This document shows, piece by piece, positions 27,863-39,700 of a stretch of 64,000 bases of DNA. Origin of the DNA: Powellomyces hirtus (taxonomy: Eukaryota > Chytridiomycota > Chytridiomycetes > Spizellomycetales > Powellomycetaceae); NCBI GenBank assembly GCA_025526995.1, contig JAHLKG010000003.1:992001-1056000 (forward strand). Direction: 5' to 3'. Within the stretch, counting starts at the first letter, position 1; each line of letters starts with the position of its first letter. A model generated the notes under the pieces. The model saw only the letters and a list, made by a program, of their open reading frames with translations. It was not told the DNA's origin and ran no database searches. Both the position numbers and the translations under genes were made by a program.

Positions 27863-29538
27863 CTAAGCCTCCTCCTCCTCCTCACTGTCTTCGTCATCTT
27901 GGCTCTTCAGCCATTGCACGAGAGGCTCCAATTGCTTTTGGAAGAGAGTCTTGCCTTGTTGTCCGGCACCCTTCTCAAACCAGTAGAGAATGGCGCTCTC
28001 GGAAACGACGTCCTCGTCATACAAGCATTTCACGATAGTTCGGAACTGCTTTTGGAAACGCCCATCTTCATAGCACATTTGCTGCACCTTGAGAAGCAGT
28101 GAAATTTCGGTTTTGGCTGATGTGCAGAACACAGCCAGAACTTTTCCAAATTTCTTGAAATGCAAATCAAGTTGTGAAGCGATGAGTATGACGTCTGGCA
28201 ATTGAATCCGAAGAGAGCTTCGTACACACCGTCAAAACACTCTTGATTTGAGCTTCGAGTTGTTCTGGACGACTGGCCCACTCATTGGCGGCGATCAGGG
28301 AATCCCAGATGATGGGAACAACGTCGGTCTCGCTCCAACCGTTCGCAGCAATCTGCTGTTTGACGTACGAAGCCGCCTAATCATACACAGAACACAAAGA
28401 TGATGAATCAAACTGATCTCTCTGCGCACGACCTGTCAGAAAATGTCAGAAATGACTACACACCGCTTGTGGCGTTCCATCAACGAAAGTTTCCTGCAGT
28501 TTAGCGGCAACCTGTTCTTTCACGGCTGATTGTTGACGTTTGTTGAAGTACTCCACAAGTGGCTTCAGGCCCTCTGCTTCGAAGTGCCGCGCAACATACT
28601 CGGCCTCGCGCTTTCCGGGAGGGAAGAACTCCAGGAGTCGCTCGTCCAAACCACCCTTCTTGATGGTGGTGCTCAATTGGTCAATCTTATTGTCCTCCAA
28701 GTAGCTTCCAAAGACTCCTGTGACGAATTGCAAAGAGGCACCTAGAAGAGGAGGGCAATTCAAGTCAGATTATGGCATACGGTCTCCGATGGGTGGGATG
28801 GATTTTTTGAGTGTACCATCTTTGACCAAGTGATCTTTGATCAAGTTGGACAGAACGGAAATGGGCAAAAGCTGCATGGTAATGAGTCTTCCCGTCGCTC
28901 TGGCCAGTTTAGCTGTGTTGTCACCAAACTTGTTGACGTATTGCAAGAGATGTCCCATGCATTCTTCCAGGCGGCGTTGGAGGTACTTGTAACGCCGGAT
29001 CAGCTTGCTACCATTGCAAGAACAAGATTAGCCGTCTAATCAAAGGAATGATTGCCACATCGCCAGAACAACTGCGCGACGGAGAGATGTGGCCGTACTT
29101 CATGATATCAACCCTGGCGCGTATGTCTTCTGGCGTATCCTCCCCCGCGAATATACTGAATGGGTTCTGACGCGCGCCATCTTCGAGTATTCCACCGGGG
29201 GCAATAAGACCACCAACAATCAGAAACTCAAAGAACGGTTCGCCGTATCGTTTGTAGTCGAGCTTTGATTCATTCAGCTCCAGGAGTGAGGCGTATTTTT
29301 CGAATTCTTCCGGGTTTTCAGGAATAATTTTCAACAAGGAGTCCCGGAAGGCTTCTGGTTCATACTTTGTGACAGTCTCTCTCTGATAGGGAAGGGATGT
29401 GAATACCCAGCTGAAATCATGTTTACAAGCCTACATCTATCGGCGGACCGTAATGATGCAAGATCACTTGCAGAATCCAAAACCCACCTTACGCTGCTTG
29501 AGCTTAAACTGAGGTGCAGGGGCGGGTTGAGCAGACAT
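27863..29538 (-). CDS. eIF5-mimic protein / BZW-type W2-domain protein
   Basis: 5MP (BZW1/2) proteins resemble the C-terminal half of eIF5, bind eIF2 and eIF3, and adjust start-codon stringency. Several exons on the minus strand: exon 1 29538-29488 (MSAQPAPAPQFKLKQRK) joins exon 2 at 29382 (RETVTKYEPEAFRDSL). Typical landmarks follow: LDYKRYGEPFFEFLIVGGLI, APGG, a spliced NKLIRRYKYLQRRLEE, and a terminal W2 (eIF5C) domain (about 28200-27863) with SLLLKVQQMCYEDGRFQKQF, the acidic/aromatic box SAILYWFEKGAG and an EEEEEA tail. The helical middle part (LDERLLEFFPPGKREAEYV) also matches 5MP. No GTPase-activating N-terminal domain of eIF5 is present, which separates it from eIF5. The single short introns are GT-AG. 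Confidence 0.88.
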
Positions 29539-29828
29539 ATATTGATTTCTATTTGCCAGCTAGCTTGCTTGAAGTAAGATTTAGATGGATGGTCAGTTGA
29601 GACAAGGATAGTTGCTTTGGTTTTGACAGCACAGCTGAAAGGGTGGCTGCAAAGAGAACGGATGGGCACTGGAATGCACTTCATAAATGATAATGATGAC
29701 GTCATGGTGCGCTGTGGCTTAGGGTGAGCCGCGTCGCTTGTTGAATTACGCAGTTATCTAGAGATGGGTCTACTCTGTTCTACGACTGCAGTGAGGTTAG
29801 GCTGGATAGTGTTTGTCTGAGGAGCGGT

Positions 29829-32800
29829 TCAATTATCTAATCCATCAAATACCCAGTCAACCTGCACCAGAACTGCTTCAACGAGAAGATTCTGATAGCT
29901 CATGTTCAGAATGGTGTTGTATCCACTTTGAGCACCATTCTCCGGGGCTCGGATCAACGTGGGTCCGAAAACGATGGCAAGGTTACTTGGTTCCATTTTA
30001 TTTTCTGCTGAGTGGGAGGTCACTCTACAATAGACAAGAGAACCAATTAGCGCTTACAGTCCCAAGGTTTCCGTTGAGATGATGGAGCAAAAGGGGTCCG
30101 CACTTACCGAGCGAGGTGGCGAATGATATATTCGAAGGTATCGTAGTTAGGGCGTGGCAGAGCTTGCACCAAGTTCTTCAGCTCAATCAGCCGGGTATCA
30201 TAGTCGTCAAGTTCTGGAGAGAGCGAGGGCAGCGAGAGGATGGGCGAGAAACGTGGCGCTCCAATCAGAAACAGCGCATTGCTTCATGAAACATGCTGCG
30301 AAAACGTACTTGCGGCAGCAATGAATCGATCATAGAATCCAAAAGGAACGAGTGGGTCTTCCAGTTCCCGGAAATATACTGGAAGCAGCAGATGGAGGGG
30401 TTGGACACCATAGTAACCACTCTCAACACGAGTCTCGACGGCCTACCACCTACATTTCAAAGTGCTGGCGACCACATTGATGTCCATGTCATCGTCTGAC
30501 AAGTCCACCGGTTCCTCTGATTTGGGTTAGTCAGTAGCTTATGGGACAAAGATGAGAAGACTGATTATACTTCTCATACTTGAGTTGAACTGCAATCGCA
30601 ATTTTTGAACTGTGGAGGCATTGCCGGACAGTCGATAGATTCCTTGCGACGTCAGCCCTTTAGCGAAAGTACCAAAGTGTCATTCAGCAAAGTCAAGCAT
30701 AGACCTTGTGGACCAAATGATGCGTCACCAATACCTCGTTTATCAACTTCTTCAACGCATTTGCGCACCACCGGAGGTATTGGCTGAGCGCTGTGTTCGA
30801 CCTGGTGCGCCAGACTTCCGCCAAATATGACGTCTACCGACAAAAAAACAGCAGATCACAATCAGCACATCCATTGAATGCACTATTTTGTAGCCACCTC
30901 ACCTTCGTCCTTGATGATCCCTTGCTCCTTCAGTTTGTCAACACTAGGCCGCTTGAACAGAAATGCGCCAATCTTGGTTTTGACACTTTGCTTGGCTTGC
31001 TTGCCTTCGTACGACAGATCATCCACTTCACCACTTGCTTTAGCGCCAGCAGTTGGACGACGAGATCGATTTCTATCTGAGGATTTGCCGGCGACCGGTG
31101 TGCTGGCAGTCGCGGGTGAATTTACTGTGGATAGATTTGAGCTGGATCTGGTTGCGTGTGCCGAGCCGGCTTGCCGTTCAGAGCCACTTGTAGCTGGGAG
31201 GAGCTTCGAAAGCGCATTTTCGTACTGGCGTGTCATGATCCCAACAATGTGGGCATTTGAGCCTTTTAGCTCTACGTCAAGGACACGTTAATTCTGATTA
31301 CATACCTCTGGTGTCGTACTTTTTTGTCTACTAGCTTCTTTCACAGAGTCCATCCATTCCCACATTTCCCCCTCTTTTCCAGGCTGCAGCAGCCACACGA
31401 CGCCTGGTTCAAGTTCTAGCCTAAATGCCCCCTTCTTCTTTGTCATTTCCTTTCCGACCTCATCTACGGACACCACGTCCAGCCTGAGAACATGGAGAGG
31501 TCTTTTTGTCGACGTTTTCGTAGCCTGGTCCTTGAACAAGAATAGGAAACCCACGCACAGAACGGCCCAATGTTGCACCCACGACGAGGATTGCTTCTTT
31601 GATGCCAGACCGTGACTCTTTTTCTTGGTGAGCAGATAACCCTCCCTACGAATTATGCTTTCTGGGACGCTTTCAATTCGGGATAGTGCGGCTAACTCTG
31701 GATCATTTGGTACGGCTCCAGACATGGGGGGCGGGAACTTCATCACTGGTGGCAATGGCGGCGGAGGGGGCGGTCCAGAGGACAGAAGCTCCGGGATTAA
31801 TGCCGCTTCTGTAGAGTAGCTGACGGCGCTCATTGGCGTAGCAGTGCCAGGGACTTCTGCTTTCGGCATTGCAAGACCCATCATGCTACTTGAAAACGAA
31901 GAATGTATGGAAGACTAGGAGATCATTAGATAGGTACGCAAAATGACGTCCGCAGGTTGGCGGATTTTGATACGAACCTCACCCGCCACCTCAAAATCAT
32001 CCAACACTTTTGTCAAGTCCTGCATGAGATCGCCTGTACCGTCTTGGATCGGGTGTTGAGCTCCAGCTGACTCCCGCTCTGCATCAGAGCTGGCCGTGAG
32101 GACACCATTGGTTCCGAAAGGCGATGTCCAAGAGGTTTCTCCTGTTTTGGTGTTCCAGTAGTACTCATGCCCTTCTGAGTTTTCGACGAGCTCCCATGTC
32201 GCTTCGTGTTTCGAGGCATCGTCAATGAGACTAGTCCGTGTCCGCTGGGCATCAGAGTCGCGATCCAACGATTCATGGTTATCGATAGAACTCAAATTGC
32301 CGGCATCATTCCCAATAGTTTCCAGAGTGCTCCGTGCTTTTGGAGGTGAGGAAGCAAGCTGCGCGGCCGCTGGTGAAGGCTCTGTAACTGCGGGGGCACT
32401 GGGAGGCGTTGAGGCAACATTTTGTCCAGCAGCTGCCGGGGACCGCTCTGCTATGGGTGGTTGTGGGTTTTTGTCTGCTATAGGCGTCTGTTACCGAAAA
32501 GTGAGATTGGGGCGTCAAACAAGTAGACGGACGAAGAAGCGGCACGCGCGGCGAACAACAGGGTCATTCTCATTCACGGCGGCTGTCCTGCAAAGCTAGC
32601 GTTCCTTCCTTCGCCAGCAATATCCACCAAGCGTCTCGGCCCAGCTTGGCGGAAGGACGCACACCAACATACCTCAATGATCCAGACCCTTGTGGCAGGA
32701 AAGTATCCTACGAATTGCGAATTCCCGTCGCGAGAACCCTCGTTTGCCAGTCTACCCTCATACCAGTCGGTGTTGCATCGGTCGAGAACCTCTATTATGT

Positions 32801-33008
32801 CACCAACCACAAAGGACAATTCATTGTCCTCGATGGCAATGTAGTCCCATATTGCCCGCGCATACAAAGGTTGGGCCCCGCTGACGGGCCTTGGGCCCGG
32901 GGTCGAAGGTGACTGACGCTGGCGCGGGTGGTCGAGGCGTTCTGGCGGCTGTTGTTGTTCTTGTTGTTGGATTTGCGATGAGGACGAGTCTACGGCTGCA
33001 GCAGCCAT
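29829..33008 (-). CDS. SH3-WW-PH-RhoGAP protein (ARHGAP12/27-like architecture)
   Basis: RhoGAPs speed GTP hydrolysis by Rho-family GTPases at membranes and cytoskeleton. Reading from 33008 on the minus strand: a Gln/Ser/Pro-rich start; an SH3 domain (LYARAIWDYIAIEDNELSF ... VGYFPATRVW, about 32870-32680); a linker; a WW domain (TWELVENSEGHEYYWNTKTG then ETSWTSP, about 32215-32110); a PH domain (REGYLLTKKKSHGL ... MWEWMDSVKEA, about 31660-31340); and a RhoGAP domain (VIFGGSLAHQVEHSAQPIPP; after a spliced intron GLTSQGIYRLSGNASTVQ with the catalytic arginine finger in GIYR; NLAIVFGPTLIRAP near the end). The stop is at 29829. Several short introns separate domains. This order matches the animal ARHGAP12/15/27 group. 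Substrate specificity cannot be read. Confidence 0.88.
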
Positions 33009-33691
33009 AAAGGGCGGGGCTTATGCTTTAGAGGAAATGATATGGTCGCCTCCCAACCGTGGTGTGGCCTGGGCTGGGGTTAACTACAATGCGAGAGACG
33101 GTTTGGGGTTGTTAGTGCACTTTCGTGTAGTGGTTGACGCGCGACGGGACCATCCATCCCATCACCAACCCAAACCCCACCCGACCACCCACCTTAAGTG
33201 GTATGTTTTCGCCCTTCCTTGGGATATTGTAGTTGAGATAACTAGTCGCAGAGGCTAACAGGTGCAAAGGACGAGGCGAGGCCGGTAGGGATTTCCGAGG
33301 GCAGTAATTAGAATAGTTGGTTTTGATAGGAACAGGAGGGTTTACATTCAACTTACAGAACGGACAGGCGGACGGGACGAGGCGCGGCGCCACGAAGAGT
33401 CAGCAACTCCCCTACATATCTATATCTAGTCTACTGTGAAAGCTCAGGCACTATATTTAGTATAACAGGAGTACTCTATATCTAGTAGGCTGAGCAGACA
33501 ATCCCGAGCGACGGGTCTCTGGTAAAGAACGTACAGTAAGTAGAAAGACGGGCGCCTCATCTCTCTGCCTTTCTTTTCCGTTCTGTTTGTTTTTTTTTTT
33601 TTTTTAATATTTATTTTGTTTTGTTTCTTCTGTCGGGCACTGCTAGCACATCTGTCCCTTTCTTTCTCGTCGCTGTCCTTGTCCGTCCGGC
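33009..33691. promoter_or_regulatory. Divergent intergenic region with poly(T) tract
   Basis: 683 bp between divergent RhoGAP and ERV2 genes. A T14-15 run (about 33591-33605) and CT-rich sequence lie within 100 bp of the ERV2 start; poly(dA:dT) tracts commonly exclude nucleosomes in fungal promoters, which is an inference here. Confidence 0.5.
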
Positions 33692-34520
33692 ATGCCATCA
33701 GTACAGGCAAAGGCTCTATTCGCGTTGGCATTGCTTGTCGTCGCACTTCTCACCCTCGGCCTGGCACACACCTCCTCATTCTCCCCTCGCACAATAACCC
33801 ACCATACCAATACCGCCGCCGAACCGCTTTCCACAATACCACAGTCCTCCTCTTTTTCCTCCGTGCCATCCTCATTCTCGGCGCCCGCCGGCGGTACAGG
33901 CATAGGCATAGGCACCGGCACCGGCACCGCCGGTCTCAAAGCGGGAAAACCTGGCGATGTTGTGATGAGCAAAATGGGAAACGAGACTCTCAAGTAATAA
34001 AAGTCAACCTTGCTTCGGCGCGTTACGCGGTCCGTCAGGGATTGATCCCATCCTTCATTTGCTCGTCACAGGGCCGAACTTGGACGGTCCGCTTGGCGAG
34101 TTCTGCATACTATGGCTGGCAAGTTTCCAACGGAACCCAACCTGGATGAGCAACAGGCAATGCAAGACTTCATATATCTGTTCGCACGGCTGTATCCATG
34201 CGGCGACTGGTATGTGTTCACAGTTCTTGTGGAGGGCTGACTGATCGACTCATACCTTTACCCGCTTTTCCAGTGCGCGGCACTTCAAAACGGTGCTAGA
34301 GGAACACCCACCAATCGTCACGTCCCGCACCACAATCACACAGTGGGCATGCGATGTGCACAATGTTGTCAATAAACGCTTGCATAAGCCAATATTCGAT
34401 TGTGCAAAAGTCTTGGAGCTTTGGAAATGCGGATGTGCAGAGGACGCTCTGGGTACAAACAGCTCCCTCTCCACAACCAGTAGCAGCCCAACCTCACATC
34501 CCACCACAATTTCCATATAA
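33692..34520 (+). CDS. ERV2: Erv2-like FAD-linked sulfhydryl oxidase
   Basis: Erv/ALR enzymes pass electrons from thiols to oxygen through FAD, creating disulfides. Exons 33692-33993, 34072-34209 and 34274-34520 join in phase. An N-terminal signal anchor (ALFALALLVVALLTLGLA) places the enzyme in the secretory pathway, as for Erv2, rather than in mitochondria. A Ser/Thr/Gly linker contains GTGIGIGTGTGTAG from a 6-bp repeat. The Erv core follows: LGRSAWRVLHTMAGKFP, the redox pair YPCGDCARHF (split by intron 2), WACDVHNVVNKRLHKPIFDC and a second Cys pair LWKCGC. The Ser/Thr tail is low complexity. Convergent with CIA1. Confidence 0.9.
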
Positions 34521-34640
34521 ACCATCGTGCGTCAAGTAGTCCAAGAAGCAATAGTTGGCAGAATGCAAGCTCAAACGTGTAAATATATGTATGCAGCGCC
34601 AAGAACTCAGACCTATTCTGTATGGTTCCCATCGCATAAC

Positions 34641-36187
34641 CTAGGATGCGTAGCGCCACACGCGTACCGCTCCATCGTCCCCCGCGGTTGCGAGCAGACT
34701 TCCGAGTCCCTCACGGTCAAGAGGACACCATTGCGCACTATTCATATCGCTATGACCATGCGGCTCTCTCAAAGTCGTCGCGACAGTGAATGTGGGCATG
34801 TCCGTGGTTGTCGGTTGGACCTGATATGCGCAATGCCAGTGTGAATTAACCCAGTTCGAGCTCCATACAGAACAAAGCACTTCTTGCCCACATCCCACGG
34901 ACCTGTTCAATGATTCGGATGCAGTTGTCTGCACCTGTGGTGGCTACTCGCCCATGTACCTTTGACCAGGCAACCGAGTATATAGTTCGAGAATGATGTT
35001 CGGGTAATGTTGCAATGCAATGCCACTTGGGATCCTGCCTGTACCCAAGTGCGCTGTTGTTGTTGTCCGGCGCGCGTCGCTGCCAGAATTTGAGAGTGCG
35101 GTCATCGCTTACCGAAGCTGTGAAATATCCAATGTCAGGCACCGTCTGCAGAGCACGAGCTGCTTTGGACCTCTGAGGCCCCTATCCTTACTCACCAAGC
35201 ATGTTCCCGGTCTGATCGAAGTCTACAGCCCACACCGTTGAACCATGTCCTTTGAGAGTGTCAGAACAATACCAGTCGTCGTCATCCTCCCGCCAGATCT
35301 TGATAGTATCGTCGTAAGATGCACTTGCGAGCACCTGAACGGGGAACCACCGAAAACGTTAGAGGTGCACTTCATGATGCGTTGCCACCAATGCGGAACC
35401 AACCTCCTCGTTAGGATGCCATTTTATCATTTTAACGTCCTGCTCATGTTCCTGGAGCACACTAAGACATTCAAAGTCCGATTCCCCAACCACTGGATCG
35501 AAAATTGAAGGGTAATCAGGAGCTGGTATTTCCCACAATGGACCCCGCTACGAACACTACCTTCCCATATCCAGATGCTTTTGTCACGGCTGCAGGTTGA
35601 AAGAAGTGACCCGGAAGCTGACCATGATACGCTCTTCACTTCGTTTTCGTGGCCTTCCAAGGTTGCAATGCACTCCCAATCTGGGCAAACACATATGATA
35701 TCAGCATAAGAGCACCACAGCAAAGAGCAGATACGATCCGACAGGGTAGCAATGCGGTTAACGCCGCATAGTAGATACTATGCAAACCACCATTATCATG
35801 GATATACCTCCAGTGCTTTCATCACGCTCCCACACAGCGGTGCTGGCATCAAAACTTGCTGTGGCTAGCAACCGTCCGTCGGGCGAGAACGCGCACGAGC
35901 GAATTGTCCGCTTGTGCGCATCATCCAGGACAGACACGCAGCTCCAGGTCCCATTCCCGCCGTCCAGTTTCCACAGCCGCACCGATTTGTCCCCGGAACA
36001 GGAGGCGAAAAGCGGGATTGTTGGATGCCATGATATGCACCAGACGCGGTCTGTGTGGCCTATGTTGATAACACACCTTGTATCAATATATCACCTCTAC
36101 ACAAAGAAGGTTCATAAGAGCGTCGTCTTGCAGACACATACCTGTCAGCTCTGCAACCAACTCAAGCCGAGACCCTCGCTCGTCCAT
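34641..36187 (-). CDS. CIA1: Cytosolic iron-sulfur assembly WD40 protein Cia1/CIAO1
   Basis: Cia1 is the seven-blade WD40 scaffold of the CIA targeting complex that delivers Fe-S clusters to cytosolic and nuclear apoproteins. The ATG at 36187 (ACCATGGA) begins [16 protein letters not shown], spliced to [19 protein letters not shown]. Diagnostic blades follow: [107 protein letters not shown] and [14 protein letters not shown]. Five or so short introns are needed. The stop (TAG) is at 34641-34643, 120 bp from the convergent ERV2 stop. Confidence 0.92.
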
Positions 36188-36775
36188 GGTAGAATCCTAT
36201 ACGTGACGATATGACACACAGAATTGCTGGAAACCACTTTGATTTTGGTTGTTGCCGTGGTTACAATCGGTCACCGTTCGGCCTTCAGCCCTTTTGAACA
36301 ACGAACTGTGGACGTTTTATATTTTCGAAGTTTTTCTTTCTAGGAGAGCAACAATTGACGGACATCAAACCGATGCAGAAGTCAATCAAATGCGCTGAGT
36401 TTTGATAGTATGATAAAATTCCCTGCCTGCTTCCCACCTTTGGTCGGTCCTTGAAAGTCGAAACGGGGACAATTCGCCTAGCCAATGACAAGATTCAGAC
36501 CGCAATCTGGGAACTGCGTAAATACTGGCTATTCCTTTCGGCTAACAACCGTCAGACTGCTACGACCTTCTGCCAAATGCAAAAAATGCTTCCATTGCGT
36601 TAAGGTTGGGTTTGTCCAGTTGGGCGTGAGGCTATATGTAGTACGGGATAAACGTGGCTGCACCACACGGAGGTGACAGCAGCTGCTCCCCAGGCTGCTC
36701 CTCCCAGTCGGTTTACTTGTAGTCCCTTTGCCATCAGAATTGGGCAAGTCAAATCCAGACACAACAGTCAAGAAG
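36188..36775. other. Divergent intergenic region
   Basis: 588 bp between CIA1 (minus) and the helicase gene (plus). Presumably both promoters. No TATA box, repeat or RNA gene was recognised. Confidence 0.45.
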
Positions 36776-39700
36776 ATGTTTGCGACATCCATGACATTCA
36801 CCGACGTCCTTCGTCAGATCTTACCAGATGTCCAAAATGGTCACCCAGAGATCAACCATGGTGATATGGGGGCCGACGAGGACTGGACCTTTGATTTCGC
36901 AAAATTTCTTCCGAACTACTCAACCAAAGAGGACAGTATGGACAGAGACTGGGAACTCATCTTGGAAGATATGGACGCTGCTTTTGCCCAGCGCTATATG
37001 TATGTCTTTTGTGATCTTATCCATGCATGGTCTTGATTTGTGTTTGTTCTCGTTGGCGAGCCATTTTGACATTTAAAATATCGCCTTGTGTCTTTTGCAA
37101 TAGCGATGGCCCAGGTGATTGGAAACTGTGTTTTTGAGGCTTTAATTGCAACTGATCATCAAGTGGTCGTTAGAAGCAACCAGTGATATTGCAACATCAG
37201 AGTTCGGAGCTCAAATACCCTTCCACAACCCTTTCGCGGACCATCGGGATTTGAGCTTCAGTCCTCCGAAATGTTCACGCGACAGTGACTCTGAGACTGT
37301 CACTTTAGAGAATGAAGCCTCGTTGTATATCCAGCAGGAGCAGTTGGGCCTCATCCGCCCCACTGACCCCAGTGTCGCGTCTCATCAGTATGACCGTCAA
37401 TGGCTTTTAAGGTTCAAAAGTTCAGCGTATCATTTATATTTCTCGTCGTGTATCTGATTGATCATCTTGCGACAGTCTTTGTGAAGCTCATATTGAGCAG
37501 GAGTGCATTGAACTTACGGCTATGCAACTCTGCACTGATGTATTTGGCATACTACGGTCTGACAAAAACGGTAGGAGCGCCAAAGCACAAGACAGTGTAT
37601 TGTCACTACTTATGTCGACACATATGTTTGTGTAGACGACGACATCCAGAGCGCCTTGATTGATCTCTTGGGTTATGCGAATCTGAACTTTACGCACGAT
37701 TTACTCAAGCATCGTCGTCTGATTGTGAAGACAATCACAGAACAGGTACCGTGCTATCAGCACGCGGTCAGAGTAATTCCATCATTAAGCAGCTTCTAGG
37801 CTGCTGAGGCTCAGCCAGAGTCGTATGGCTTTGAAGATGCCCCCATACCTACCTATCAAAACCGGGGTCCGGCTTACGGGGCTCAGGTGACAGTGCTCTC
37901 TGAATCCGAAAAGCTGCAGATGAAGCAACAGAGAAAGGAATGGAGAAAGAAAAGCAAAAACACTAGAGGTGATACAGATCACGCGCATGTACCGGTGGAA
38001 TACCCTAATCATCTCCTGTTCTGCCAGAGGAGAGTGACACGATGGCTGCGGCTGCAATGCTGGGCTTTGAAGGGGAGCACCTTCGCAAAGTTCGGGAAGA
38101 ACAGCTCCGCGCCGCCGGCACGGCGGCGATGGACACGAATTTTGTAATTACACACGAAAGTTACAGCCCGACCTGGAATTGTTGTTAATGCTCTGCTGCC
38201 AGAGTGTGCCCGCCCCCCCGCCGGAAGAGTATCCTAACGTCTATCGATCCGGGGGAGGTGGTGCTACCTTGTCCACTTTTGGCACCAAATTTGCTTTACC
38301 GGTCGGCACGGAAAGGGAGGAATACCAGGTGCCTATGCATTGTGTTATGCAATTCGTCTCCCATGAATGCTTAGATTTATCTGGTGAAGGACTATGAAGA
38401 AATCATAATTCCCGTCTCAAAGCCGGCTCCAGTCCGGACAAGCGAAAGACGTATTGCCATCAGCGAATTGGATGAGTTCACTCAAAAGGGCTTCAAAGGC
38501 TACACTGGGTTGAACCGCGTACAATCCATCGTATTCCCGATTGCATTTGGTACCAATGAGAATATGCTTGTCTGCGCCCCCACCGGAGCCGTGAGTACCA
38601 TGTGCGTTCCATTCTAACATGCTTGATGTGCTGATTTTTTTCGATTTGGTTGATGCCTAAATAGGGTAAAACAGATATCGCCATGTTGACCATTCTCCGA
38701 ACCCTTGGACAACATCGCGAAAACGGTCGCTTGATGAAGAATGATTTCAAAATCGTGTACGTGGCCCCAATGAAGGCACTCGCCGCTGAAATCGTCCGCA
38801 AGTTTTCTTCACGGCTTGGCGTGCGAGAGCAGGATGGAGGTCTAGGGGTATCTGTCCGGGAACTGACTGGTAGGGACGACGTTGGACCGGCTTCCACAGT
38901 CATTCCGGACACTTACCGCCGATCATTTCGCTTCTTAGGTGATATGCAGCTCACAAAAGCAGAGATCGCTGCCACCCAAATCATCGTCACCACGCCGGAA
39001 AAGTGGGACGTTGTAACGCGAAAGAGTGTTGGCGATACAGAATTAGCGCAGGTGAGAGCCAATGGTAGAGCGTCGATCGATATTCCATAACTCTGATACC
39101 TTGGCATCGTTCAAAGAAAGTGTGCCTGTTGATTATCGACGAGGTTCACCTTCTCCATGACGATAGAGGCGCTGTCATCGAAAGCATTGTTGCTCGGACC
39201 TTGCGTCAGGTGAGATCATGGTGATTATCATCTGCGCCATTGTTGACTCATCATCTTTGCCATAGGTGGAGTCCAGTCAGTCTATGATCCGTATCATAGG
39301 GCTGTCCGCTACTTTACCGAACTTTGGAGACGTTGCTAGTTTCCTTGGGTAAGAATAGATCAATTGCCCTGGGCCAATGGATCGCGATGCTCATTCTGCA
39401 TTTCAGTGTGAACAAACAACAAGGGCTCTTTTACTTCGACTCTAGCTTCCGTCCTGTACCCCTTGAGCAGCATTTCGTGGGCATTAAAGGCAAAAGTGGA
39501 TCTCATCAGAGTCGGCGCAAAATGGATCAAGTCTGCTATGATAATGTGTCAGATCTAGTGCGAGATGGCGCTCAAGTCATGGTATTTGTTCATTCACGCA
39601 AAGATACCGTCAAGACGGCTATGATGCTGCGAGACGAAGCTCTGAGTGAGAATGCGCTCGGTGTGTGCTCTGTTTGAGAACCGATGTCTCAGCATGAAGA

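Noticed and set aside
34520..36187. ERV2-CIA1 neighbourhood as a functional Fe-S unit
   Set aside because: The oxidase has an ER-type signal anchor (Erv2), not the mitochondrial Erv1 linked to Fe-S export; convergent adjacency is probably chance.
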